64,000 nt of DNA from JABAYQ01 sp049890095 (GTDB taxonomy: Bacteria > Bacteroidota > Bacteroidia > Flavobacteriales > UBA7312): assembly GCA_049890095.1 (NCBI GenBank), contig JBMHCD010000003.1:1-64000 (forward strand), written 5' to 3'. Within the stretch, counting starts at the first letter, position 1, and every line of letters begins with the position of its first letter. A model generated the notes under the pieces. That model did not search any database. It was given only the letters and a program-made list of their open reading frames with translations, and was not told the origin of the DNA. A program made the position numbers and the translations under genes. Below are positions 14,906 through 23,841 of the stretch, piece by piece.

Positions 14906-17845
14906 TTATTTCTTTTTAAATGATTTTTTAAGCGTATCCAACATTATTGGGGAAGCTACAAATAAAGAAGAATAAGTACCTACTAAAACTCCAACCATTA
15001 AAGCAAACATAAATCCTCGTATCACTTCTCCTCCAAAAATAAAGATAATCAACAATACAAAAAATGTTGTTAAAGAAGTGTTAATGGTTCTACTTAATGT
15101 ACTATTTAATGCATCATTAACGAGTGTTGACATTTCTTTCTTTTTGAACAAACCAAGATGTTCTCTAATTCTATCAAACACAACCACTGTATCATTCAAA
15201 GAATATCCAATAATTGTTAAGATAGCCGCAATAAATGCCTGATCTATTTCAAGAGAGAAAGGTAAGATTCCATAGAAAACTGAAAAAATAGATAGAACAA
15301 TCAATACATCATGAAAAACTGCTGCAACTGCTCCCAAGCTAAACTGCCATTTTCTAAACCTTAGTAATATATATAAAAATATTACTAAAAGAGAGAAAAT
15401 AATCGACCACAATGCCGCATCTTTGATGTCATCGGCAATTGTTGGACCAACTTTTTGAGAACTCATTATTTCATATGAACCAAAATTTTCTAGACCTTTC
15501 TGAAGTTGATTATCAACTACAACATCTGCGTTAATATCATCACTGTTTATCAAATATTTTGTAGTGATTTTTACTTGATTAACATCACCAAAAGTTTTTA
15601 CTTCTGGGTACATAACCAAACCATCTTTATCAATAAATACGTTTCCTAACGAATTTCTCAATTCTTCATTATTGATATTATCATCAAAACGAACTACAAA
15701 AGTTCTACCACCAATAAAATCTACCCCAAAATTTAGTCCTTTTGTAAATAAAGAACCAATTCCCAATAGTATGATTAGAGATGAAATAACATAAAAGATT
15801 TTTCTTTTAGAAATAAAGTCGATAGCAGTGTTCTTAAAGGCTCCTCTCGTAACATTATTATCAAAACTAGTTGTATCTTTTTTGTTTAACCTCCACTGTA
15901 AAATTAATCTTGTAATGAAGATAGCCGAAAACAGAGACGTCAAAATACCGATAACTAACGTTGTAGCAAAACCTTTTATTGGTCCTGTACCGAAAGAATA
16001 AAGTATGATACCTGTTAACAAAGTAGTTACATTGGCATCAATAATCGAACTATATGCTTGTTTATATCCATCAGCAACAGCTAGTTTTATACCTTTTCCA
16101 TTAGCAAGCTCTTCCCTAATACGTTCATATATAAGAACATTTGCATCAACAGACATACCAATAGTTAGAACTATACCTGCAATACCTGGCAATGTCAATA
16201 CAGCTCCAATAGAAGATAATACTCCAAAGACAAAAAATAGGTTTGCTAATAAAGCTACACTAGATACCATTCCAGCAAAGTTGTAATACAAAATCATGTA
16301 AATCAATACTAATACAAGTGCAATCAAAAACGATGTAAAACCAGCATCAATAGCTTCTTTACCCAAAGATGGACCAACGATAGCTTCTTCAATTATTCTT
16401 GCTGGTGCTGGTAGTTTACCTGACTTCAAGATATTTGCAAGGTCTCCTGCTTCTTCAATTGTAAAATTACCTGTTATTTGTGACCTTCCTCCTGCAATCT
16501 CTGCTTGAACAGTTGGGAAAGAATATACCAAATTATCTAAAACAATTGCAACGCTTTTACCTATATTCTCTGCTGTCAATCTCTTCCATAATCTAGCTCC
16601 TTCAGGATTCATAGTCATAGAAACTTCTGGCGCTCCGTTAAACTGACCAAAATCTTGTCTTGCATCAGTAACTACATCTCCATCCATTGCTGCCTTACCA
16701 TCTCTTGAAGTTATTTTTAAAGCTACCAACTGTACAAACTTTCCTTCTGGATCATATGGTTTTACTGTCCAAGCGAACTTCACATCTCTTGGTAGTAAAT
16801 TGACCACTTCATTTGAAGATAAATAATCGTTTATTTGTGCAGTATCCTTTGTTGCTGCAAAACCGCAAACAGGACCAGGGTTTGGCTGATTTGACTGATT
16901 TAAATTTGGTACTAATAAAGCATAAAATGGATTTTCTACTGCAAACTGTTCGTATGTCAAGGCCGAATCAGATTCATTATCAGACAATAGTTCTGTTAGA
17001 GATAAAGAATCCGTCTCTTCCTCTATTGAGTCATCAATTTGTTCTTGTTCTTTTTCTATTTGCTCTTTTTCTACTTCAGAACGCAAATAAGTATTTATGT
17101 CATCTATAGATTGAATAATTTGTGCATACTCATATGTTTCCCAAAATTCTAATTGAGCTGTTCCTTGAAGTAATTTCCTAACTCTTTCCGGATCCTTAAC
17201 ACCTGGCAATTCAACAATAATTCTTCCAGAGCCATCTAATCTTTGAATATTTGGCTGTGAAACTCCAAACCTATCTATTCTAGATCTAAGAATGTTAAAA
17301 GAACGATCTATTGCATCTTCTACTTCTGCTCTTATGACAGATAGCACTTCTTGATTGGTTGAGTTTGTGAAAACTTTATCTTTTAAATCTGGAGTATAAA
17401 AAATAGCTGCCAATTTTCCGTCTGGATTCACCTCAGCAAAAGAAGTTCCGAATAAAGTTACAAAATCGTCTTGACTATTTTTTTGCTTTTCAAGAGCTAG
17501 ATCTATTGCGTTTACAAAATCTTGATCTTTACTGTAGTTTGACATTGCACGAATAACATCCACTATTGATACCTCAAGAGTTACATTCATTCCACCTTTA
17601 AGGTCAAGCCCTAAGTTTATTTCGTTTGATTTACATTCGTCATAGGTATAACCTTTAACACCAATGCTAAAGACCTCTTCGCTACCTATTGAATCTAGGT
17701 ATAATTTTTCTTTTAACTCATCTCCAGCTGCATAAATCACAGCATCTTCTTCAACATTTGAAGCTATCCAAGTAAAGGAAAGTTGATACAAACAAACAGC
17801 CGAAAATAGAACGGCAAATAGTGAAACAAAAGTTTTATTTTGCAT
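14906..17845 (-). CDS. secDF: Protein translocase SecD-SecF fusion
   Basis: A 979-residue fusion of SecD and SecF, the usual arrangement in Bacteroidota. The SecD half has the first membrane helix, the periplasmic P1 domain starting INLGLDLKGGMNVTLEV and the membrane core with GKEAIDAGFTSFLIAL and IGMSVDANVLIYERIREEL. SecF begins near residue 650 with LNFGVDFIGGRTFVVRF and includes VVVFDRIREHLGLFKK. The conserved aspartates and arginines in the membrane helices support proton-driven pulling of proteins through SecYEG. An acidic insertion around residues 255-290 (runs of E, D and S) separates parts of P1 and is peculiar to this clade. It has its own well-formed promoter. Confidence 0.96.
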   Translation of the reverse strand: MQNKTFVSLFAVLFSAVCLYQLSFTWIASNVEEDAVIYAAGDELKEKLYLDSIGSEEVFSIGVKGYTYDECKSNEINLGLDLKGGMNVTLEVSIVDVIRAMSNYSKDQDFVNAIDLALEKQKNSQDDFVTLFGTSFAEVNPDGKLAAIFYTPDLKDKVFTNSTNQEVLSVIRAEVEDAIDRSFNILRSRIDRFGVSQPNIQRLDGSGRIIVELPGVKDPERVRKLLQGTAQLEFWETYEYAQIIQSIDDINTYLRSEVEKEQIEKEQEQIDDSIEEETDSLSLTELLSDNESDSALTYEQFAVENPFYALLVPNLNQSNQPNPGPVCGFAATKDTAQINDYLSSNEVVNLLPRDVKFAWTVKPYDPEGKFVQLVALKITSRDGKAAMDGDVVTDARQDFGQFNGAPEVSMTMNPEGARLWKRLTAENIGKSVAIVLDNLVYSFPTVQAEIAGGRSQITGNFTIEEAGDLANILKSGKLPAPARIIEEAIVGPSLGKEAIDAGFTSFLIALVLVLIYMILYYNFAGMVSSVALLANLFFVFGVLSSIGAVLTLPGIAGIVLTIGMSVDANVLIYERIREELANGKGIKLAVADGYKQAYSSIIDANVTTLLTGIILYSFGTGPIKGFATTLVIGILTSLFSAIFITRLILQWRLNKKDTTSFDNNVTRGAFKNTAIDFISKRKIFYVISSLIILLGIGSLFTKGLNFGVDFIGGRTFVVRFDDNINNEELRNSLGNVFIDKDGLVMYPEVKTFGDVNQVKITTKYLINSDDINADVVVDNQLQKGLENFGSYEIMSSQKVGPTIADDIKDAALWSIIFSLLVIFLYILLRFRKWQFSLGAVAAVFHDVLIVLSIFSVFYGILPFSLEIDQAFIAAILTIIGYSLNDTVVVFDRIREHLGLFKKKEMSTLVNDALNSTLSRTINTSLTTFFVLLIIFIFGGEVIRGFMFALMVGVLVGTYSSLFVASPIMLDTLKKSFKKK

Positions 17846-17868
17846 AATTATCTTTAATTTAGAATCGG

Positions 17869-17899
17869 CAAATATAGAATTTCAAATTATAATAAACAA
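17869..17899 (-). promoter_or_regulatory. secDF promoter (TTG-N20-TATATTTG)
   Basis: On the minus strand TTG at 17897-17899 is followed after exactly 20 bases by TATATTTG at 17869-17876, matching the Bacteroidota consensus TTG-N17-23-TAnnTTTG. The expected start is some 18-20 bases upstream of the secDF ATG at 17845. Confidence 0.75.
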
Positions 17900-17975
17900 T
17901 TTTAAAATTTATAGTCCGAAATAAAAAAAATTGTCATTACAAATAAAGAATGAAAGCATCTTTATTTAACTACTT

Positions 17976-17991
17976 TAAATTTGTAAATTTG
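17976..17991 (+). promoter_or_regulatory. Tandem TAAATTTG boxes directly before the FG-GAP gene
   Basis: Two exact copies of TAAATTTG lie back to back at 17976-17983 and 17984-17991; the second ends five bases before the ATG at 17997. Each matches the Bacteroidota -7 consensus. If the downstream copy is used, the mRNA would be leaderless or nearly so; the upstream copy would leave a leader of only about eight bases. No TTG lies at the expected distance. Confidence 0.45.
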
Positions 17992-17996
17992 AGGCA

Positions 17997-20183
17997 ATGA
18001 AAGTTTTGTTTTTAAGTTTATTTTTATTGTGTTTTAACTTTGCAAAAGCACAATTCTTAAATCGAGAAAATTTAACTATTGCTGAAGAAGGAAATATTTA
18101 TTTAAATCCATTCACAGGTGGATTAAATTCGTGTCAATTTTCAGAATTAGATATAAATTTAGACGGAATAAAAGATTTATTAGTTTTTGACAGAACTGGA
18201 AATAGAATTTTACCATTTATTAAATCTTTGGATGGAAATCAAACTAATTATATTTATAATCCAATATATATTGATAATTTTCCTGATCTTGAAAGCTGGG
18301 TGATAATGGCAGATTTTAACTGTGATGGTAAAGAAGACATTTTCACATACAATCAAACTTATGCCAAAGTATTTCTGAACAAATCTACAAATGACAGCTT
18401 AATCTTTGAAGTGGCTAAAGAAGCATTGAGTTCTGATTATGGATCCATTACCAAAACAATATATATTTCTTCAGAAGATATTCCAGCCATCGTAGATGTT
18501 GATTCCGACGGAGATTTAGATATTCTAACCTTTCAACAAAGTGGAGGACACATAGAATATCACAAGAATCAAAGTCTTGAATTTTATGGCACATGTGATA
18601 GTTTAATTTTTGAATTAGAAACTAACTGTTGGGGAAATTTTTTTGAAGGATTGAATACTTATGATTTTGAAAATTGTGAAAACGAACAAAGCATATTTCC
18701 ATTATACCATCAAAGAAGTTCATCACATGCAGGTTCGTCAATTTTAGCTATAGATATTGATGGCGATTTAGACAAAGATCTAGTTTTAGGAGATGTTTCT
18801 TTTAATAACTTAAATCTATTAATTAATGGAGGTACTATTTTGGAAGCAAATATGAATTCAGTAAATCAAGACTTTCCAGTGGGATTAAATACCGATGTAA
18901 GTGGCGAAACCAATTCTTTCCCATCCTCATTTTATGTAGACGTTAATAATGATGGAAATCGAGATTTAATAATTACACCTAACATAGCTAATAATGCTGA
19001 AAATTTCGAAAGTATAAAATTATATCTCAATACAAACTCGGATGAAGAACCCTTATTTGAATTTACAACAAATGATTTTTTACAAAATACAACTATAGAT
19101 TTTGGTTCTGGTGCATATCCGTGTGTAATTGATTATAATAATGATGGACTTAAAGACTTATTAGTTGGAAATTTTGGTTATTTCTCTGAGGGAGACCAAA
19201 TCAGTCAGTTAGCATTATTCAAAAATATAGGCTCACAAAATCAGCCTATTTTTGAAATAATTGATAGAGACTTTTCTAATATTTCACAAATCCCCTTAAA
19301 TACAACTTTAAATATTGCTGCATCTGGACTTTTTCCTACTGTTGGGGATTTGGATAATGATGGAGATTTAGACTTGATAGTTGGCGACTCTAACGGAAAG
19401 CTTCATTTTTTTAAAAATAATGAAAATGAAAATAATGAAGCATATTTCAATTTAGAATCTATCAACTTTTTTGATATAGATATAGGTCAATCGGCTGCTC
19501 CTTTTTTATTTGATATAAATGATGATCAATTATTGGACTTAATCATTGGTAAAGTGAATGGCACTCTTTCTATTGCTATAAATCATGGTGATTTACAAAC
19601 ACCAATTTTTGATGAATTAATAGATAATGCAGGAAACGTAAACGTTTCCAATGACTTAGGCACCTATGGATTTAGCAAACCATTTTTGTTCAGTGAAAAT
19701 GGTAGTATAAAAATGTTAGTTGCAAGCGAAAGTGGATATATATATCTGTATGATAATATTAGCAATAACTATGATGGCACATACAATCTAGTAAACACCA
19801 AATTTCAAAATATCAAAGATGGGATTAAGAGTAGTATCGTCTATGAAGATTTTGATAATGACGGTAAAAGAGACATGTTTCTAGGAAACGAGAGTGGTGG
19901 TCTTGTCTATTTTATCAATAATGAAATTTCGAACGGCTCATTTAGCCAAGAGTACAATCCAATAAAAGTTAGTATATTTCCAAATCCAAACAATGGGGTA
20001 TTTACCATTGAAACATCAGAAGAAACTAAAATTATGATTTTTAACTTAATTGGTGAAAAGTTACAATCATCTTTTATATCTCAATCGACCGTTTTTGATT
20101 TTTCCTATCTTCAAAAAGGAACTTACCTAATAAAAACAAGCACTGTTAATTATTCTAAAACTTTTAAAATAATTATAAACTAA
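17997..20183 (+). CDS. Secreted FG-GAP/VCBS-repeat protein with T9SS type A sorting domain
   Basis: A 728-residue secreted protein. After the signal peptide MKVLFLSLFLLCFNFAKAQ come at least nine FG-GAP/VCBS-type repeats, each with a Ca-binding-like D-x-D/N-x-D-G-x-x-D-L core, for example DINLDGIKDLLVFD, ADFNCDGKEDIF, VDVDSDGDLDIL, DYNNDGLKDLLVG, GDLDNDGDLDLIVGD and EDFDNDGKRDMFLGN. The last 80 residues (IFPNPNNGVFTI ... FDFSYLQKGTYLIKTS) form a type A T9SS C-terminal domain, so export should use the type IX system and the domain is cut off at the surface. Such repeats build beta-propellers used in adhesion or ligand binding. The ligand is unknown. Confidence 0.9.
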   Translation: MKVLFLSLFLLCFNFAKAQFLNRENLTIAEEGNIYLNPFTGGLNSCQFSELDINLDGIKDLLVFDRTGNRILPFIKSLDGNQTNYIYNPIYIDNFPDLESWVIMADFNCDGKEDIFTYNQTYAKVFLNKSTNDSLIFEVAKEALSSDYGSITKTIYISSEDIPAIVDVDSDGDLDILTFQQSGGHIEYHKNQSLEFYGTCDSLIFELETNCWGNFFEGLNTYDFENCENEQSIFPLYHQRSSSHAGSSILAIDIDGDLDKDLVLGDVSFNNLNLLINGGTILEANMNSVNQDFPVGLNTDVSGETNSFPSSFYVDVNNDGNRDLIITPNIANNAENFESIKLYLNTNSDEEPLFEFTTNDFLQNTTIDFGSGAYPCVIDYNNDGLKDLLVGNFGYFSEGDQISQLALFKNIGSQNQPIFEIIDRDFSNISQIPLNTTLNIAASGLFPTVGDLDNDGDLDLIVGDSNGKLHFFKNNENENNEAYFNLESINFFDIDIGQSAAPFLFDINDDQLLDLIIGKVNGTLSIAINHGDLQTPIFDELIDNAGNVNVSNDLGTYGFSKPFLFSENGSIKMLVASESGYIYLYDNISNNYDGTYNLVNTKFQNIKDGIKSSIVYEDFDNDGKRDMFLGNESGGLVYFINNEISNGSFSQEYNPIKVSIFPNPNNGVFTIETSEETKIMIFNLIGEKLQSSFISQSTVFDFSYLQKGTYLIKTSTVNYSKTFKIIIN

Positions 20184-20208
20184 AAAAGAGAGCTTATGCT
20201 CTCTTTTT
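20183..20208. terminator. Bidirectional terminator between the FG-GAP gene and mdh
   Basis: GAGAGC and GCTCTC pair around TTAT, flanked by an A run and a T run, giving a longer A/T-extended stem. It serves the plus-strand FG-GAP gene and the convergent mdh. Confidence 0.9.
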
Positions 20209-20235
20209 AAATAAGTTATAAATTATTTTAGACGA

Positions 20236-21174
20236 TTAAAATAAATTTAAATCAATCAACATTTCATTAGTTTTTTTAACAGCTTCTGCTGAAGAGTTAA
20301 GTTGAGATTTTTCCTCCTCATTAAGTTCAATTTCAACAATTTTCTCCACACCATTTTTTCCCAAAATAACAGGAACTCCAATAGTTAAATCTGACAAACC
20401 ATACTCTCCGTTAAGCATCACAGAACACGGGAACATTTTTCCCTGATCACAAGCTATTGAATGTACTAATGACGATACCGCAGCCCCTGGTGCATACCAA
20501 GCAGAAGTTCCTAGCATAGAAGTTAATGTTGCTCCACCAACCTTTGTATCTTGTTTAACTTGCTCCAATCTTTCATCAGATAAAAAAGCAGAAACACGCA
20601 CACTATTTCTTGTTGCTAATCTTGTTAATGGAACCATACCCTTGTCACTATGACCTCCAATAACCATAGCAGAAACATCGGAAGATGGACAATCTAAAGC
20701 CTCACTAAGCCTATATTTAAATCTAGCACTATCAAGTGCCCCACCCATTCCAATAATTCTATTTTTAGGAAGACCTGTTGCTTTATGAGCTAAATAAGTC
20801 ATTGTATCCATTGGATTACTTACTATAATCAATATTACATTAGGAGAATGTTTTATTAGATTTTCGGAAACCGTTTTTACTATCCCTGCATTTATACCAA
20901 TTAATTCTTCTCTTGTCATTCCTGGCTTTCTAGGAATTCCGCTAGTAATTACAGCAATGTCGCTACCTGCTGTTTTTGAATAATCATTAGTACTACCAAT
21001 TATTTTAGTATCAAAACCATTTAAAGAAGCTGTTTGCATAAGGTCCATAGCTTTACCTTCAGCAAAATTTTCTTTTATATCAACCAAAACTACTTCTGAT
21101 GCGAAATTTTTGATTGCTATGTATTCTGCACAACTTGCACCTACAGCTCCAGCGCCAACAACAGTAACTTTCAT
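20236..21174 (-). CDS. mdh: Malate dehydrogenase
   Basis: Starting at the ATG at 21172-21174 the enzyme has 312 residues; the extra ten residues of the longest frame precede the natural MKVTVVGAGAVGASCAEY start. The Rossmann motif is GAGAVGAS, the dinucleotide-choice acidic residue follows in LVDIKENFAEGKAMD, and the catalytic region has GIPRKPGMTREELIGINA (substrate-binding arginines), SNPMDTMTY and the histidine in IGGHSDKGMVPL. It belongs to the LDH-like MDH group. It interconverts malate and oxaloacetate in the TCA cycle. TAGTTTTG at 21202-21209 on the minus strand is a possible -7 box. Confidence 0.95.
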   Translation of the reverse strand: MKVTVVGAGAVGASCAEYIAIKNFASEVVLVDIKENFAEGKAMDLMQTASLNGFDTKIIGSTNDYSKTAGSDIAVITSGIPRKPGMTREELIGINAGIVKTVSENLIKHSPNVILIIVSNPMDTMTYLAHKATGLPKNRIIGMGGALDSARFKYRLSEALDCPSSDVSAMVIGGHSDKGMVPLTRLATRNSVRVSAFLSDERLEQVKQDTKVGGATLTSMLGTSAWYAPGAAVSSLVHSIACDQGKMFPCSVMLNGEYGLSDLTIGVPVILGKNGVEKIVEIELNEEEKSQLNSSAEAVKKTNEMLIDLNLF

Positions 21175-21326
21175 ATTTTTTGTTTTTAAATTAAATTTTT
21201 GCAAAACTAATCAAAAAATCTTTTTAAAAGATAATTTAACGCTAGCTTTACCTAGATTCAAAGTATCATTATAGATTTAGGAAAATTATTCGTATATTTA
21301 TAGGCTTAACTTTACATGCCTTAACA

Positions 21327-23792
21327 ATGAGAATCGTATCGATTTTATTTTTATCATTATACACATCTTTTGTGCTCGCTCAAATTGATGCTGGCGATGA
21401 TATTACTATTTGCGAACTTGGACCGGTAAACCTTTCGGCAGATTACACTCCTACTAGTGTTGGAACTAATGATTATACCATTGAATCTATCCCCATAAAT
21501 ACCGACCCTTATGATGGCACAACGATACCAAATCTTACTGATGATTCATTTACGGATATAATCAACATTGGATTTAATTTTTGTTTTTATGGAAATGTTT
21601 ATGATCAATTCATCATTTCTACAAATAACTATATTTGCTTTGATCTTACTGATGCTTTAGGATATTCTCCATGGAACACCGAGGTGATTCCAACTGGTGG
21701 AGATATATTCAATAGTATAATGGGGCCATGGATGGATCTTAACCCATCCAACGGTGGCAACCTTAAATATCAAGTTTTGGGTGTTGCACCAAATAGAAGA
21801 ATGGTGGTTTCCTTTGAAGACTTTGGTTACTTTAGCTGTGGAAATCTTCAATTTAACGGACAAATCAAGATATTTGAAACTACTAATGTGATAGAAATTC
21901 ACGTTGAAGAATTACCTTTATGTGCTAATTGGAATAACGGAGAATCAGTACTCGGTATAATTAATGAAGATGAAACTCAATTTGTTATCGCAGCAGGATG
22001 GAATAACACTCAACAAACACAAAACAATATTGCATTTAGATTTACACCTTCTGGTGCAACTGGAGCAAATGTAGAGTGGTTCGATGATCTTGGGGCATCA
22101 GTTGGAATTGGTACAGATATTGTTGTAAATCCAACATCAACTACAACCTATACTGTTGTAGCAGAAGAATGTCCTGATAATTTTACAGATCAAATAACTG
22201 TTAGTGTTTCTACAGATATCACTGCAAATCCAGTTATTGATGATAATATTTGTCCTGGCGAAGAAGCTGCAAGCATAGAAATCAATCCTGTTGGCGGAAC
22301 AGCTCCACTACAGTTTTCTTGGACATCTTCCAATGGCTTTTCCTCAAATAACGAGGATATATACAATTTGCCTGCAGGAAATTATAATTTAACTATTACT
22401 GATGCATTAGGATGTCAAAGTTTTGCAGGACCATATTCAATTTCGGCTCCTCCTCTGCCTATTCAAGTTAGTAATCAAATAATTCCTGTTAGTTGTTTTG
22501 GATTTAGCGATGGTCAGGTTAACATTACACCAAACGGAGGAACTGCTCCTTACAGCTATTCATGGTCGGGTCCTGGTAGCATTACTGGCGATGGAACTAA
22601 TATGATTTCAAATTTGATAACTGGTAATTATTCCGTGATAATTACTGATGATAATGGATGTATTTTCAATACCTCATTTTTTGTTGACGAAAACTCTTCC
22701 TTATCTATTAATACAAACTTATCCGATTATAATGGATTTAATGTGAGATGTTACGAAGGTACAGATGCTTGGATAGCTACAGAAGTAACAGGAGGAATGA
22801 TGCCTTATGAATACCAATGGACTGATGAAAATAATATTCTTATTTCAAATAATCCAGATCTTTATCAGGTTGGTGCAGGTAACTATCAACTAACTGTTAC
22901 AGATGCTGAAGATTGTCCTAATGTTCTTAATTTTAATCTTACAGAGCCTGACTCTGTATCTATTGATGTGTCCAATTATGGTCATGAAAGCTGTACCTAT
23001 AACAACGACGGATTTTTACAAGTTGAAGGATGGGGAGGACCAGACCTACCAGTATATTCTCAAAATTATTTTGACCTAAAATATGAATGGACTGGACCGA
23101 ATTCCTTTTACTCAACTGAAAAAGATATTGAAAACTTAAAATGTGGTATCTACACAATAAAAGTTGAAGATATTAATAATTGTACCAATATTCTTGAATT
23201 TGAGATTATTGAAAATGAGGAGGTAATAGCAGATTACAGAACCATGGACGACACTGTAACCATCAACTACCCGATTATTAATATTTTTGACAATTCACAA
23301 GCAAATATTGTAGATTGGTATTGGGAATTGAGCAATGGGTTTTATTCCACCACAAAAGATATTATTGGACTTGACTTAACAGCAAATCTTTATGAAGTAG
23401 GGAGTATTGATTACGATTTAACACTAATAGTAACTGATGAATTTGGTTGTTCGGATACTACTACTGGTATAATATCTATAAAAGACGAACATACCATGTA
23501 TGTTCCTAATGCATTTACTCCTGATCTTGACGGATGGAATGATGTCTTTAAAATAGATTTTCACGCTATTGATGAAGAATCATTTAGATTAGATATTTTC
23601 GATAGACTAGGGGCAGTGATTTTCTCAACAACAGATCCATATTTTGAATGGGATGGCAAACATCAAAATTCTGGCAAAGAACTTATAACAGGAGTTTATT
23701 CTTTCAATCTTTCTTATAAAGATTTTGAAGGAAGAGTCTATGATTTCACAAATTGCTATAATTGCATGGGCACAATCTCATTAATTAGATAA
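21327..23792 (+). CDS. Surface protein with SprB-like repeats and gliding-type (type B) C-terminal domain
   Basis: An 821-residue secreted protein with signal peptide MRIVSILFLSLYTSFVLAQ. Residues 20-240 form a beta-rich N-terminal region with ICFDL and CGNLQFNGQIKIFE. Four SprB-type repeats follow, beginning near residues 322, 404, 488 and 568; they share G-G-x-x-P-x-x-Y-x-W and end G-x-Y-x-x-x-V-x-D-x-x-x-C. The last 97 residues from VPNAFTPDLDGWNDVF to GTISLIR are the gliding-motility-associated type B sorting domain recognised by the T9SS. SprB itself is a mobile gliding adhesin; this is a much smaller relative. The exact role (adhesion, gliding or enzyme) cannot be told. Type B cargo often needs a SprF-like partner, and none is adjacent. 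Confidence 0.9.
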   Translation: MRIVSILFLSLYTSFVLAQIDAGDDITICELGPVNLSADYTPTSVGTNDYTIESIPINTDPYDGTTIPNLTDDSFTDIINIGFNFCFYGNVYDQFIISTNNYICFDLTDALGYSPWNTEVIPTGGDIFNSIMGPWMDLNPSNGGNLKYQVLGVAPNRRMVVSFEDFGYFSCGNLQFNGQIKIFETTNVIEIHVEELPLCANWNNGESVLGIINEDETQFVIAAGWNNTQQTQNNIAFRFTPSGATGANVEWFDDLGASVGIGTDIVVNPTSTTTYTVVAEECPDNFTDQITVSVSTDITANPVIDDNICPGEEAASIEINPVGGTAPLQFSWTSSNGFSSNNEDIYNLPAGNYNLTITDALGCQSFAGPYSISAPPLPIQVSNQIIPVSCFGFSDGQVNITPNGGTAPYSYSWSGPGSITGDGTNMISNLITGNYSVIITDDNGCIFNTSFFVDENSSLSINTNLSDYNGFNVRCYEGTDAWIATEVTGGMMPYEYQWTDENNILISNNPDLYQVGAGNYQLTVTDAEDCPNVLNFNLTEPDSVSIDVSNYGHESCTYNNDGFLQVEGWGGPDLPVYSQNYFDLKYEWTGPNSFYSTEKDIENLKCGIYTIKVEDINNCTNILEFEIIENEEVIADYRTMDDTVTINYPIINIFDNSQANIVDWYWELSNGFYSTTKDIIGLDLTANLYEVGSIDYDLTLIVTDEFGCSDTTTGIISIKDEHTMYVPNAFTPDLDGWNDVFKIDFHAIDEESFRLDIFDRLGAVIFSTTDPYFEWDGKHQNSGKELITGVYSFNLSYKDFEGRVYDFTNCYNCMGTISLIR

Positions 23793-23822
23793 AAAAAAAG
23801 ACCTCAATTGAGGTCTTTTTTT
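23793..23822. terminator. Bidirectional terminator between the SprB-repeat gene and gyrB
   Basis: GACCTC-AATT-GAGGTC is flanked by nine A on the left and seven T on the right, giving an efficient-looking terminator for both convergent genes. Confidence 0.93.
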
Positions 23823-23841
23823 AATAAAGAATTTACATTTT

